64,000 bases of DNA from an uncultured Caryophanales bacterium (GCA_947564265.1 CANOBK010000002.1:105674-169673), one strand, 5' to 3'. Shown: positions 8,331-17,133, counted from the first letter of the stretch. A program made the numbers and translations. The notes: generated by a model not told the origin, from the letters alone.

Positions 8331-9373
8331 CTCTCTAACCCCAATTCTATTAACCGATCAATTACACTTTCAAAGGACATTCCAATTTCTTTTAACATAC
8401 TAGGATATCTAGAATGAGAAGTACACCCAGGAATTGTATTTACTTCATTAAATACAATTGTTTTATCTTTAGTATAAAACATATCGACTCTTGCAAAACC
8501 GCTACATCCCAAAACTTTATAAATCTCAAGAGCAATTTTCTTAATCTTTTCTCTTTCCTCTTTAGGAAGTCTAGCAGGTAAATGAATTGCACTTGTCTTC
8601 AAATTATATTTTTCAAAATAATCAAAGAATCCATCTTGTAATTCAATCTCATCCACTTCTCCAATTACTAAGTCATAGTTTCCTAAAACAGCACAACCAA
8701 CTTCAAAACCATCTACATTTTCTTCTATAATCATTTTATTATCATATTGAAATGCTTCCTCAACTGCATCTTTTAAATTCTCAATCGATGAAATTTTTGT
8801 AATACCAAAAGAAGAACCTGCCTTTAATGGTTTTACAAATAATGGAAATTTCAATTGAGATACTTCCCGTTCAATTTCTTCGTAAGAAGTATTTTTATCA
8901 AATAATCGAGAAGTTGGTACCAAAAGTCCATGAGATTGAACCATCTGATGCGCTAAATACTTGTCCATACAAACTGCAGAAGAAGTCATATCACATCCAA
9001 CATAAGGAATCCCTGCAAGTTCAAATAGTCCTTGTAATCTTCCATCTTCTCCGTTCTTACCATGCAATACAGGGAACATAATATCAATTTTTATTACTTT
9101 TCCAGTTTCTGATAGAATAATTCCATGATCACATCGATTGGAAGAAATCGTAATCTTTTGTACTTTTCCTTCTTGAAACCACTCATTCTTTTCGATTTTA
9201 TCTACATCACCGTCATATAAATAAAAATCTCCCTCTTTCGTAATTCCAATCATCACGATATCATATTTTTCCTGATTCATATTTTTTATAACAGAAGTAG
9301 CTGACACTAATGATACATCATATTCACTAGAACAACCACCAAACAAACATCCTACTTTAATTTTCTTCATCAT
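8327..9373 (-). CDS. vanG: VanG-type D-alanine--D-serine ligase
   Basis: A 348-residue ATP-grasp ligase of the Ddl/Van family: FGGCSSEYDVSLVSA at the N-terminus, FPVLHGKNGEDGRLQG, the grasp strand PLFVKPLKAGSSFGI, and FNEVNTIPGCTSHSRYP at the metal site. The segments WFQEGKV, EVGCAVLG, GFFDYFEKYNLK and SGFARVDMFY match VanG of Enterococcus closely as I remember it, including the omega-loop EKY...PAR pattern of the D-Ala-D-Ser group. With VanXY and the racemase beside it, D-Ser is the likely second substrate. It overlaps vanW by 17 nt and vanXY by 4 nt. A housekeeping Ddl should exist elsewhere. Confidence 0.88.
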   Translation of the reverse strand: MMKKIKVGCLFGGCSSEYDVSLVSATSVIKNMNQEKYDIVMIGITKEGDFYLYDGDVDKIEKNEWFQEGKVQKITISSNRCDHGIILSETGKVIKIDIMFPVLHGKNGEDGRLQGLFELAGIPYVGCDMTSSAVCMDKYLAHQMVQSHGLLVPTSRLFDKNTSYEEIEREVSQLKFPLFVKPLKAGSSFGITKISSIENLKDAVEEAFQYDNKMIIEENVDGFEVGCAVLGNYDLVIGEVDEIELQDGFFDYFEKYNLKTSAIHLPARLPKEEREKIKKIALEIYKVLGCSGFARVDMFYTKDKTIVFNEVNTIPGCTSHSRYPSMLKEIGMSFESVIDRLIELGLER

Positions 9374-10193
9374 CTTTAATCTCCTCTACCTTTGTTCCCT
9401 TAGGAAGTTCATAAGTAATCTCTACCACTTCATCATAAAGCTTTTCACGAGAAACTTCCTTTTTCTTCTTTTGATCCGTCATCACACGAATAACAGATAC
9501 ACTTTCATAAATTTTTCCATTCTTTCGAATATACTTAAAATCATCATTGACAATTTCTGCTTTCTCAGAAACCTTATGATCTGATAAAATTTTTGCATAC
9601 ATAAAATCATCATCAAAATCAATTACAATCTGATAGGTATTTTCTGTATTATTCTTCATTCGAAGATCTAACCATCCTCCACGAATTGTGGCATCTACAC
9701 CTTCTAGAGAATCTTTATCAGGATTAGGGAAGGATTTCACCTTATGTCCATGTCTTTCTACAATTGTAAGCGGTGTCTTTAAAAAAGTATAATATAATAA
9801 GTTACTTAAATGACAAATGCCACCACCTTTAGTTGGTACAATTTTATTATCAACAAGAATTAACCCATCCTTTAACTTTCCATACTTTTTACTTTTCCTT
9901 GACAAATAACAAAAAGAAAAAGTTTCTCCCGGTTGAATTAAAACCTGATTCATCGTACGACTAATAATTTTCAGATTATCGACCTTATTTTTCTGATAAA
10001 TAATATCATGTCCACTATTTTCATTAATCATTAATGTTTTAGAATTACAAACCTCATAAGGTAATAAATCCGAAACTGTCTTTGAATATTTATTTTTATC
10101 AAAGTACATGCCAATGTAATAAAATAAATTTCTTTGCCAAACTCTAATTGGTATTAAAAATGGAAATATTTGTGTTACTCTTTTCCTTGCCAT
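9357..10193 (-). CDS. vanW: VanW family protein
   Basis: A 278-residue protein of the VanW family found in VanB- and VanG-type resistance clusters; its biochemical role is unknown. The family core is present: QPGETFSFCYL, KGGGICHLSNLLYYTF, ERHGHKV and the DATIRGGWLDLRMKNNT segment. There is no clear signal peptide, only a short hydrophobic stretch near residues 9-30. It is the first gene of the five-gene cluster, with a GGAAG ribosome site and an extended -10 promoter 40 nt upstream. Confidence 0.88.
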   Translation of the reverse strand: MARKRVTQIFPFLIPIRVWQRNLFYYIGMYFDKNKYSKTVSDLLPYEVCNSKTLMINENSGHDIIYQKNKVDNLKIISRTMNQVLIQPGETFSFCYLSRKSKKYGKLKDGLILVDNKIVPTKGGGICHLSNLLYYTFLKTPLTIVERHGHKVKSFPNPDKDSLEGVDATIRGGWLDLRMKNNTENTYQIVIDFDDDFMYAKILSDHKVSEKAEIVNDDFKYIRKNGKIYESVSVIRVMTDQKKKKEVSREKLYDEVVEITYELPKGTKVEEIKDDEEN

Positions 10194-10237
10194 AAAATTT
10201 CTTCCTTTCTTATGAAACTCAAACTCTCTATAAATAA

Positions 10238-10246
10238 ATTATACCA
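10238..10246 (-). promoter_or_regulatory. Extended -10 promoter of the vanW-vanG-vanXY-vanTm-vanTr operon
   Basis: On the minus strand TGG directly precedes TATAAT (10243-10238), an extended -10 element, about 45 nt before the vanW start. No good -35 box is found at 17 nt (CTATGA). No VanR-like repeat that I recognise lies upstream. Confidence 0.5.
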
Positions 10247-10342
10247 CAGTTTCCTATCAATCATAGTTTTTTACGCTTGATTTTTATTACAGTTTTGTCA
10301 TTTCTAAGTTTTTAGACTCAAAATTTTTCTTTAAAGTAAAAA

Positions 10343-10381
10343 ATATCAACACAAAATCATATAAATTGTGTTGATATTGGA
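10343..10381 (-). terminator. Rho-independent terminator of the ABC exporter operon
   Basis: A 13-bp stem AATATCAACACAA / TTGTGTTGATATT followed on the minus strand by TTTT, 14 nt past the last ABC permease gene. It separates that operon from vanW. Confidence 0.85.
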
Positions 10382-10393
10382 TTATAGATTTTT

Positions 10394-11545
10394 TTAAGAA
10401 TTTGTCTTTCTCATCTTACCAGAAATAAAGTTCATCATTACAACAAATAATAGGATAAATAAAATGACAACTCCCATGTTGAGGAAGATAGGTTTTAAAT
10501 TTTCAAAATTAAATACCTCCATCGTCTTTAATCGTTCATTCGTATTGATATACCAATAAGAAGGAAGAACATGAGCAATCTTTAACACAAAATCTGGTAA
10601 ATATTCAGTCGGTACAAAAGCCCCACACAAGAAACTAGAACCAAGCGCTACTACATTAACAATTCCGTTGATGGCTTCTCGATTATGGACTAAATTTCCA
10701 ATCAAGAACGCAATTGATAAAGCACAGAAAGTAAAAATAAGTGAGTTAATCAGATAAAATATTGTATGAATAGTAAATAGGGAACTGCCGAATAAAAAGA
10801 AACTGACAAGTACATAAAAAGCCCATAAAGAAACGGCAAATAATCCATTAGAAAGTAGTAACTTACGATTATATTTCTTATAATTCATACTACTAATAAT
10901 TGTCCTTTTTCGAACCACATCCCTACCAAAACTAAATAGAACCATACAAATCACAAATACACATCCTGCCAAAAGACTGTAATTGGCAAAGTTATAATAA
11001 TTAGCAATTTGAGTTAGATGATCAGTATCAAGTTTTGAAGTAACTTCAACTTCTAATTTTTCTGATAAAGTTTTATTAAGATTCTCTATTATTTCTTCCT
11101 CTGATGCAAAAGTCTCATGATAAATATTGGCAAGCTTTAAATATCTTTCCAACATCATGTCAGCAAGACTCGCCATATAATCACCAGTACTTTTTACTTC
11201 AATAGTAGGATTTTTATGATCTAAAAAATCTTCACGAAAGTTTTCTGGAATATAGATTATGTAATTGATATCCCGATAAAACAGGGCATCTCGAATCGCA
11301 TTTTCTTCATTTTTTATATCTATAATATTGGCATTCTCTTCAAAATATTGAATTAGATTTTTTGTAATTCCTTCCCTCTCTCCTTGATTGATAATGAATA
11401 CATCTGGTTTTTCGGCAACAAAATTCGTCGTATTATCCCCTGATGTCGTATTAAAAACAGCAAAAAAGATTAAGATAGCACTATAGAGAATAATTGTTCC
11501 TTTACAACTCTTTAGTACTTTTAAAAATGTTTTAAATACTGTCAT
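10394..11545 (-). CDS. ABC-2 type exporter permease (second subunit)
   Basis: A 383-residue permease of the ABC-2/YhgE-like group: one N-terminal helix (about residues 15-32), a roughly 150-residue extracytoplasmic domain, then five membrane helices at the C-terminus. The FLCGAFVPTEYLP turn between the last helices is typical of ABC-2 exporters. It overlaps the preceding permease gene by 14 nt and has its own GGAGG ribosome site. With the other permease and the ATPase it should form a heterodimeric exporter. The substrate is unknown; drug or lipid-like compounds are usual for TetR-controlled ABC-2 systems. Confidence 0.85.
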   Translation of the reverse strand: MTVFKTFLKVLKSCKGTIILYSAILIFFAVFNTTSGDNTTNFVAEKPDVFIINQGEREGITKNLIQYFEENANIIDIKNEENAIRDALFYRDINYIIYIPENFREDFLDHKNPTIEVKSTGDYMASLADMMLERYLKLANIYHETFASEEEIIENLNKTLSEKLEVEVTSKLDTDHLTQIANYYNFANYSLLAGCVFVICMVLFSFGRDVVRKRTIISSMNYKKYNRKLLLSNGLFAVSLWAFYVLVSFFLFGSSLFTIHTIFYLINSLIFTFCALSIAFLIGNLVHNREAINGIVNVVALGSSFLCGAFVPTEYLPDFVLKIAHVLPSYWYINTNERLKTMEVFNFENLKPIFLNMGVVILFILLFVVMMNFISGKMRKTNS

Positions 11546-12743
11546 ATTTCTGCCTCCTTAAACAAAATGCTGAAATTCCAATTAATAGAAAGGAAAAAGC
11601 AAGCAAACTAATAACATTAAAATAATATCTGTGAAACGTATCATAATAATATAAAGAATAAAATCCATCGGTAATCATATTAACAGGATTAAGCTTATTC
11701 ACGATTGGAATATTTTTATCAACTACATATTTCATCGTAATTCCCATCATTCCAGATAGAACACACCCAAGCATTGTAAAAGAAATCATAATTCCCACTT
11801 TGGTATTTTCATTCGATTTAATAACAGACGCTATCAAAACACCAAGAGAAAGACCAGAAAGGGTTCCAACGAGAGACAAAAGAATGACCAACGGCAAATT
11901 TGTCCCATAGTCTACATGAATTACCAAAATAGTATAAAGGAACAACAAGAGAAGACCAAAGAGTTGTGTAACATAGCTAGCAAGCGCACTACTTAAAATC
12001 AATTTTCCCTTGGAAATAGGACTTACTGATACCCTTTTTCCATTACTACTCATATTAGCTAAACATTGGTTAATTGCCGACATTCCCAAAATGCCACCAT
12101 ATAAACAAGTCATCGCAATTAACGTGTAATATTCAATCATTGTATAACTTAAATGATCACTAGAAGTATCTTGAATCCTAATATTTTCTTCATCAAGCAT
12201 TTTCATAATATCTTGATAAATCACTGTATACCAAGAATCAAAGTTTTCGATTCCTGAATTAATATCTTGCGTTAAATCTGGAATATTATCTTGAATCCAT
12301 TTTCCAGAAACATTTTTTAGTATCTCCTGTATATCTATAATCTCTTCTACTACAGATTGAAAGACAGTTTCATTAATCCCATTATGGTTCACAACTACTT
12401 TCGGATGATTAATACCTTCTAATACTAGATATCCAGTAATTTCATTCTTAGAAAGAAGTTCCCTTGCTTCTGCTTCTTCTACATATTGAATCCGAAATAA
12501 TTGTTCTTCCCCATTTTCTTCTCCTAATACTTGAAATGTCTCCTGAAATAATGGATTATTTTTTAGATAGTCATTATCAATAATGGCAATATCGATAAGA
12601 TCCAGCTTTTCATTTTTCTCAATATCTTGAAAAGCCATATTAAATAAAGTTCCTAATATAATTGGAAAGGCAAAAGTCCAAAATATTAGCATTTTATTTC
12701 GAAAAAGTGTTTTTAAGGAATATTTAAAATTATGAAAAAACAT
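11532..12743 (-). CDS. ABC-2 type exporter permease (first subunit)
   Basis: A 403-residue permease built like its neighbour: an N-terminal helix at about residues 20-40, an extracytoplasmic domain of about 170 residues, and five or six C-terminal helices with the GCVLSGMMGI turn. The two permeases are paralogous in layout but diverged in sequence, so a heterodimer is likely. The start codon shares one base with the stop of the ATPase gene (TAATG), implying translational coupling. Confidence 0.85.
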   Translation of the reverse strand: MFFHNFKYSLKTLFRNKMLIFWTFAFPIILGTLFNMAFQDIEKNEKLDLIDIAIIDNDYLKNNPLFQETFQVLGEENGEEQLFRIQYVEEAEARELLSKNEITGYLVLEGINHPKVVVNHNGINETVFQSVVEEIIDIQEILKNVSGKWIQDNIPDLTQDINSGIENFDSWYTVIYQDIMKMLDEENIRIQDTSSDHLSYTMIEYYTLIAMTCLYGGILGMSAINQCLANMSSNGKRVSVSPISKGKLILSSALASYVTQLFGLLLLFLYTILVIHVDYGTNLPLVILLSLVGTLSGLSLGVLIASVIKSNENTKVGIMISFTMLGCVLSGMMGITMKYVVDKNIPIVNKLNPVNMITDGFYSLYYYDTFHRYYFNVISLLAFSFLLIGISAFCLRRQKYDSI

Positions 12744-13681
12744 TAGTCTCGAAGTTCCTTTCCTGTCAGTTCCAAAAACACATCATTTAAAGTTGGTCTC
12801 TCAGAGAATATTTTATTATACTGAATTTTTGCATTTTTCAAATAATCCATTAATTCCACTAAATTATTTTTGCCTTTTTTATACGTAATCAACAAGATTC
12901 CTTCATGATAAGTAACATCTTCTACATTTTTAAATTCTCCTATTTCCTTAATATATTTACTATCTAATTCCATTACTTCAACGGTCACTTTTTCTTCTAA
13001 TTTTGCGAGTTTTTTTAATTCATCGATCGTACCACTTGCGATAATTTGACCACGATCTAAAATAATAACTCGATCACAAAGAATTTCTACTTCTTCCATA
13101 TAATGTGTGGTATAAATAATCGTTGTCCCTTGATCTCGAAGCGTTTTGATTCCATCTAAAATATTATTTCTACTTTGAGGATCTACTGCAACCGTTGGTT
13201 CATCTAAAATGATTAATTTAGGTTTATGGGCAACACCACAAGCGATGTTTAGTCTTCTTAAAAGACCACCTGATAATTGTTTCGGATAGAATTTTTTAAA
13301 TTCTTCTAATCCAACTAACTGAATAGCATCCTCCACATATCGTTTTCTTAATCCTTTATCTTGGATGTAAAGTCCACAGAAATAGTCAATATTTTCAATT
13401 ACAGTTAACTCTTCAAAAACAGCAACATCTTGAAAGACAACACCAATTTTTTCTTTCAATTTGTAAGCATCTGGTTCCATCTCTTGACCAAAAATTTTAA
13501 TGCTTCCCTCGGAAAAGTTTAACAGTGATAAAATACAATTAATTGTCGTTGATTTTCCACTACCATTAGGTCCTAATAATCCAAGAATTTCTCCTTCCTT
13601 TACTTCAAAGGATAAATCATTAACTGCTTTTAATTCTTTATATTCCTTCGTTAATTTCTTAACTTCTACTACATTTTTCAT
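12743..13681 (-). CDS. ABC transporter ATP-binding protein
   Basis: A 312-residue ATPase of the DrrA/CcmA-like group that powers ABC-2 exporters. Walker A GPNGSGKST (residues 36-44), Q-loop, signature motif QLSGGLLRRL (LSGG), Walker B KLIILDEPT and the H-loop TTHYMEE are all intact. The C-terminal 90 residues (ELDSKYIKEIG to PTLNDVFLELTG) form the usual DrrA C-domain. It overlaps the TetR stop by 4 nt (ATGA) and the first permease by 1 nt. Confidence 0.95.
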   Translation of the reverse strand: MKNVVEVKKLTKEYKELKAVNDLSFEVKEGEILGLLGPNGSGKSTTINCILSLLNFSEGSIKIFGQEMEPDAYKLKEKIGVVFQDVAVFEELTVIENIDYFCGLYIQDKGLRKRYVEDAIQLVGLEEFKKFYPKQLSGGLLRRLNIACGVAHKPKLIILDEPTVAVDPQSRNNILDGIKTLRDQGTTIIYTTHYMEEVEILCDRVIILDRGQIIASGTIDELKKLAKLEEKVTVEVMELDSKYIKEIGEFKNVEDVTYHEGILLITYKKGKNNLVELMDYLKNAKIQYNKIFSERPTLNDVFLELTGKELRD

Positions 13682-14253
13682 TTATCTTCCTCCTGATTTT
13701 TTATATAACCCATTAGCATTTCTAATACGGTATTTGTAAGTAACTCTTCGATTTCTGTTTTAGAAAATTGAATTGTTTTTGTAGCGACTAGACACGCAAT
13801 CCCATGAGTAAAAATCCATACTTTGACATGAAACTTTTTCTGTTCCTCATAAGAAAGTCCTGATAACTTTTGACCTACTTTAATTACATGATCTCCAATT
13901 GCATCCGCCATCACAAACTTTTCTGCATCTAAACTTGTCTCCTTCATAAATAGGATCTTAAAAAATTCTGGGTAATCTGCGGCAAACTCAATATAGGAAA
14001 GTCCCATTTGTTTATATGATTTTGGATCATTTCCTCCACGCATCATATATTCTTGGTACTTTGCATAAATCTTCCGATGGACTTCACTGAGCAATTCCTC
14101 CATGGTAGTAAAATTGTGAAAGATTGGTTGTACTGAACAACCTAATTTACCCGCAACTTTTCTAGCATTGACACTTGAGATACCCTCTTCTTTAATTAAT
14201 TGATAAGTAGCTTCTACAATATCTTCTTTTGTGTATTTTCTAATCGGTGGCAT
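13678..14253 (-). CDS. TetR-family transcriptional regulator
   Basis: A 191-residue TetR repressor: helix-turn-helix at residues 10-48 (KEDIVEATYQLIKEEG, then SVNARKVAGKLGCSVQPIFHNF) and a helical ligand-binding domain with the HGIACLVAT helix. It is the first gene of the exporter operon and has a near-perfect 28-bp palindrome 16 nt upstream of its start, so autorepression and control of the exporter by an exported compound are the natural reading. GAGGTG ribosome site. The 4-nt overlap with the ATPase gene makes the coupling tight. Confidence 0.92.
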   Translation of the reverse strand: MPPIRKYTKEDIVEATYQLIKEEGISSVNARKVAGKLGCSVQPIFHNFTTMEELLSEVHRKIYAKYQEYMMRGGNDPKSYKQMGLSYIEFAADYPEFFKILFMKETSLDAEKFVMADAIGDHVIKVGQKLSGLSYEEQKKFHVKVWIFTHGIACLVATKTIQFSKTEIEELLTNTVLEMLMGYIKNQEEDK

Positions 14254-14268
14254 TTTTCACCTCTTTCT

Positions 14269-14296
14269 ATAACTTCTGTTATATAACAAATGTTAT
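14269..14296. promoter_or_regulatory. Palindromic TetR-type operator
   Basis: A 28-bp inverted repeat centred on TGTTATATAACA, with arms ATAACTTCTGTTAT and ATAACAAATGTTAT (12 of 14 positions symmetrical). It sits between the tetR start and the terminator of the upstream operon, the expected place for the operator of this exporter. Confidence 0.7.
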
Positions 14297-14310
14297 TTTA
14301 TCAGAAAAGA

Positions 14311-14340
14311 AAATTCTTGTAAATAATATTACAAGAATTC
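14311..14340 (-). terminator. Terminator of the LiaF-like/DUF4097 operon
   Basis: Perfect 11-bp stem AATTCTTGTAA / TTACAAGAATT with a 6-nt loop, followed on the minus strand by TTCTTTTC, 8 nt after the DUF4097 stop. Confidence 0.75.
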
Positions 14341-14347
14341 ATTCATT

Positions 14348-15160
14348 CTATGAAACAGTTGGAGTACTAAAATCAATTATAATACTACCAACACCACCAT
14401 CTAATTCAAGGAGGTTATCTCCTCTTCCAACAGTAGTATCATTAGAATAATTATTTCCATCGATTTTAATACTTCCGACCCCCTTTTCTGCTTCAATACG
14501 ATAATCTTCTCGATTTCCTAGAAGTAGAATACTGATTTCTCCGACACCACAATCAATACTACTATTTCCTGTAATTAAGGCTTCAATTTCCACTTTCCCA
14601 ACTCCAGCATCTAGTTCTAAATTATTTAAAATGGAAGAAGTAATTTCTATCTTTCCAGCGCCACCATCGATATCAGTCTTTGAAAAGTCTCCTTCTCGGA
14701 TGGATAAGAGTCCCGCTCCTTGAGATACATCTAATCGATCTGCAAGTACCTTATCAATTTCAATCTTTCCAGCACCAGAATCAATCGTTAAATCATGCAA
14801 AACGCTATCTTTTGGAACTGTAATTACAATTTTCCCAGAACTGTTTCCGCCCCAAAACCAATTTCTTTTTTCTCTGATTTTCAATATATCATTTTTTACA
14901 TTGGAAGAGAACTTTTTACTAACATTAGTAGCATCCACTCTAAATTCTTCTCCTGATTCAATTAAAATACTTGAATAAGAAACATCAATATCAATTGAAC
15001 GAATATTTTCATAAGTCTTGGTAAAGTTTTCACCTGATTCATCAGTTCCTATCATAGTAAATATTCCAGCTACACTTAAAATCGCACTAAGAATACTTAC
15101 AATAAGAAAGATTCCAAAGGCAATCGCACAATACTTAATTCCTTTTTGTAAATTTGTCAT
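14348..15160 (-). CDS. DUF4097 family beta-strand repeat protein, membrane-anchored
   Basis: A 270-residue protein with one N-terminal membrane helix (about residues 10-35) and an outside domain of repeated beta strands: GAGKIEID, GAGLLSI, GAGKIEITS, GVGKVEIE, GVGEISI, GVGSIKIDG, GVGSIIID. This is the DUF4097 right-handed beta-solenoid family, often beside LiaF- or PspC-like proteins in envelope-stress operons. It overlaps the LiaF-like gene by 4 nt (ATGA), so the two are coupled. Role unknown; a structural or sensing role at the membrane surface is inference. Confidence 0.82.
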   Translation of the reverse strand: MTNLQKGIKYCAIAFGIFLIVSILSAILSVAGIFTMIGTDESGENFTKTYENIRSIDIDVSYSSILIESGEEFRVDATNVSKKFSSNVKNDILKIREKRNWFWGGNSSGKIVITVPKDSVLHDLTIDSGAGKIEIDKVLADRLDVSQGAGLLSIREGDFSKTDIDGGAGKIEITSSILNNLELDAGVGKVEIEALITGNSSIDCGVGEISILLLGNREDYRIEAEKGVGSIKIDGNNYSNDTTVGRGDNLLELDGGVGSIIIDFSTPTVS

Positions 15161-15837
15161 TTAATATCCACTCCCCCAAACATAGAGAAAGATTCAATAT
15201 AAATCGTCATCTTATTCTCATCAGAATTTTTAACTCGACTTGAAGTTCCTCCAAAAATAGGAGTAGATTTTATTTTTACATTAACATCACTTGGAACCAA
15301 AATCTCAATTCCACCAAAGATAGCACTCGCTTCAATCGTTGTTTCTTTTTCTAGTTTTGCCTTTCTTAAATCTAAAACAATACTACCAAAAACAGCATCT
15401 AGAGAAGCACCTTCGAATTTTTCGTTTTCCTTATCTACTTTTTGTCCAGCAAACGTCGCAACAATCGCTTCCATACCATTCTTTTTTCCTTCTCGAACTT
15501 TGTCTGATATTTTTGCCTTAATCGTATTATTGAAAATCATAGAAAGTCCAATGATTACAAAAATAGCAGGAAGAATTAATTTCGCAATGAAACCAAAACT
15601 TAATACATCCCTAGAGACTAAAAGAAGAGCGACCCCGATCAAAAGTCCAATAACATCTCCTATTTTATCTCCTTTTTCAAAATCAACTAATCCAATGAAA
15701 CAAGGAACGATAATAAATAACGTCCACCATCCATCAAAGAAAATATCAATGTCGGTAACTCCAAAACTATTTAGTCCAATCACTAATCCAATCGCAATTA
15801 ACACAATTCCCCATAAACTTTTACTAATATTTTTCAT
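15157..15837 (-). CDS. LiaF-like membrane protein
   Basis: A 226-residue protein with four membrane helices (about residues 5-110) in the LiaI/LiaF N-terminal pattern and a C-terminal beta domain with AVFGSIVLDLRKA, AIFGGIEILVPSDVNV, PIFGGTSSR and SMFGGVDI repeats, the YvqF/LiaF cell-wall-active-antibiotic response domain. LiaF inhibits the LiaRS two-component system in Bacillus, but no liaRS is near here, so another partner is likely. It is expressed from copy 3 of the three-copy activator motif, with an 80-nt leader. GGAG ribosome site. Confidence 0.8.
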   Translation of the reverse strand: MKNISKSLWGIVLIAIGLVIGLNSFGVTDIDIFFDGWWTLFIIVPCFIGLVDFEKGDKIGDVIGLLIGVALLLVSRDVLSFGFIAKLILPAIFVIIGLSMIFNNTIKAKISDKVREGKKNGMEAIVATFAGQKVDKENEKFEGASLDAVFGSIVLDLRKAKLEKETTIEASAIFGGIEILVPSDVNVKIKSTPIFGGTSSRVKNSDENKMTIYIESFSMFGGVDIK

Positions 15838-15925
15838 ATTTTTTCTCCTTTTTGTTAGTATAACATAGAACAGAGTAATAAGATACTATTTCTATCAAAT
15901 GTCATTTTTCCACTAACTAATAAGA

Positions 15926-15993
15926 ATCATACATGATTTTCCTATTACATGCCACCAGTTTCAGTTGGAAATTTGTCAACTAAAGATAACATT
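15926..15993 (-). promoter_or_regulatory. Promoter with upstream activator-type motif (copy 3)
   Basis: -10 TATGAT at 15931-15926, TTGACAAATTTCCAA starting at 15979 (again exactly 48 nt upstream), and AATGTTA at 15993-15987 with the same 7-nt gap. The 19 bp at 15962-15980 are identical to copy 1 at 324-342. Drives the LiaF-like/DUF4097 operon. Confidence 0.6.
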
Positions 15994-16010
15994 TTGATAT
16001 TTTTGAAGAA

Positions 16011-16032
16011 AAATACCCCAATCACTGGAGTA
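16011..16032 (-). terminator. Terminator after the 16.0-16.5 kb hypothetical gene
   Basis: Stem TACTCC / GGGGTA (one G-T pair) with a 7-nt loop and TTTTT after it on the minus strand, just past the stop codon. Confidence 0.6.
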
Positions 16033-16037
16033 GTTTA

Positions 16038-16469
16038 TTAAAAAACAACAACAGCTTTTTTTAAAATAGATTCTACTTCCTCTTTATAAATGACATTTCC
16101 AAATTCAAAACAATCGAAGTAAATGGAAGCAAGATTAAAATCAATATAATATTTTCCCTCTAAATAATATTTTTTGCCTAAAACATAATTCTCATCCTCA
16201 AATTCTAACAACATATGACTATTGGGATGAAATGTAATATTAAAATCAATCGTAGAGTAATCTCCTACTTTTTCTATTTCAAAAATGAAGAAGTCGGCAC
16301 ATTGATATACTTCTGCATCATAGATACCATCCAGCAAATAGTGATATTTATTTTTTAAATAAATTCCTATTTCTTTTAACATCACTCCCAGATTCGTTCT
16401 ATTTTTAATATCGATTGAACTGGTCATTTGAACTAAAATAGAATCATTTTCTAAAAATTCAACTCTCAA
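16038..16469 (-). CDS. Hypothetical protein
   Basis: A 144-residue soluble protein with no family I recognise. It has a central FFIFEIEKVGDYSTIDFNI stretch of alternating hydrophobic residues, suggesting a mixed alpha/beta fold, and no signal or membrane helix. A GTG at 16478 lies inside the AGGTG ribosome site, so the TTG at 16469, six bases after it, is the more likely start and gives an RVEFLEND N-terminus. It stands alone between the LiaF-like promoter and engB, with terminators on both sides. Confidence 0.6.
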   Translation of the reverse strand: MRVEFLENDSILVQMTSSIDIKNRTNLGVMLKEIGIYLKNKYHYLLDGIYDAEVYQCADFFIFEIEKVGDYSTIDFNITFHPNSHMLLEFEDENYVLGKKYYLEGKYYIDFNLASIYFDCFEFGNVIYKEEVESILKKAVVVF

Positions 16470-16507
16470 AGATATCACCTATAATATCGTATGTATAAAT
16501 CTCCTAT

Positions 16508-16545
16508 TTTGAGAAAAAAAAGAGACTTTAAATCAAGTCTTCTTC
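16508..16545 (-). terminator. Terminator overlapping the end of engB
   Basis: GACTT / AAGTC stem that includes the last engB codons, followed on the minus strand by eight T residues. It ends the ackA-nrnA-engB unit. Confidence 0.6.
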
Positions 16546-17133
16546 ATCACTCTTTAAAAATACCTCTATTTTATTTAGTACATCTTCTCTACCAAGTTTG
16601 GTTACACTAGAAAAGAGTATCAAATCATCTCCCATGACTAAGTCCAAAGTATCCAAAATTAATTTTTTATTTTTCTCCATCTTACTTGGCCCCACTTTAT
16701 CTACTTTCGTAGCGACTACCGTAACTGGAATATTATAATACTTTAAGAAATTATACATAAGTAAATCATCTTCACTCGGTTTATGTCTAAAATCAATTAG
16801 CATGAATACTCGTTTCATTTCTTTTCTTTTTTCTAAATACTCTTCAATCATTTTTCCAAATTTAGACTGTGTTCTCTTATCAACTGCTGCATAACCATAG
16901 CCAGGAACATCCACTAAATAAAAAGACTTATTTACTAAATAGAAATTAAGAGTTTGTGTTTTTCCAGGTCGAGAAGAAATTCGCGCTAAATTTTTACGAT
17001 TGATTAAGCAATTGATGAAACTACTCTTTCCTACATTACTTCGCCCTACCAACATGAATTCTGGAAATTTCTGATCTGGATATTGACTACGCCTAACGGC
17101 AGTCACATCAAGAATTGCATCGGTAACTTTCAT
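16528..17133 (-). CDS. engB: Ribosome biogenesis GTP-binding protein YsxC/EngB
   Basis: A 201-residue TRAFAC GTPase needed for 50S subunit maturation. G1 GRSNVGKSS (residues 30-38), G2 region SRPGKTQTLNFY, G3 DVPGYGYA, G4 TKVD and the G5 SSVTK motif are all intact, and the length is that of YsxC. It overlaps the upstream phosphoesterase by 4 nt (ATGA) and has GGAGG upstream, so the two genes are coupled. Confidence 0.96.
   Translation of the reverse strand: MKVTDAILDVTAVRRSQYPDQKFPEFMLVGRSNVGKSSFINCLINRKNLARISSRPGKTQTLNFYLVNKSFYLVDVPGYGYAAVDKRTQSKFGKMIEEYLEKRKEMKRVFMLIDFRHKPSEDDLLMYNFLKYYNIPVTVVATKVDKVGPSKMEKNKKLILDTLDLVMGDDLILFSSVTKLGREDVLNKIEVFLKSDEEDLI

Noticed and set aside
13678-15160. 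UGA read as Trp (Mycoplasma-type code)
   Set aside because: TGA is used as a stop in the ATGA overlaps (tetR/ABC, LiaF/DUF4097, vanG/vanXY), and Trp is written TGG.
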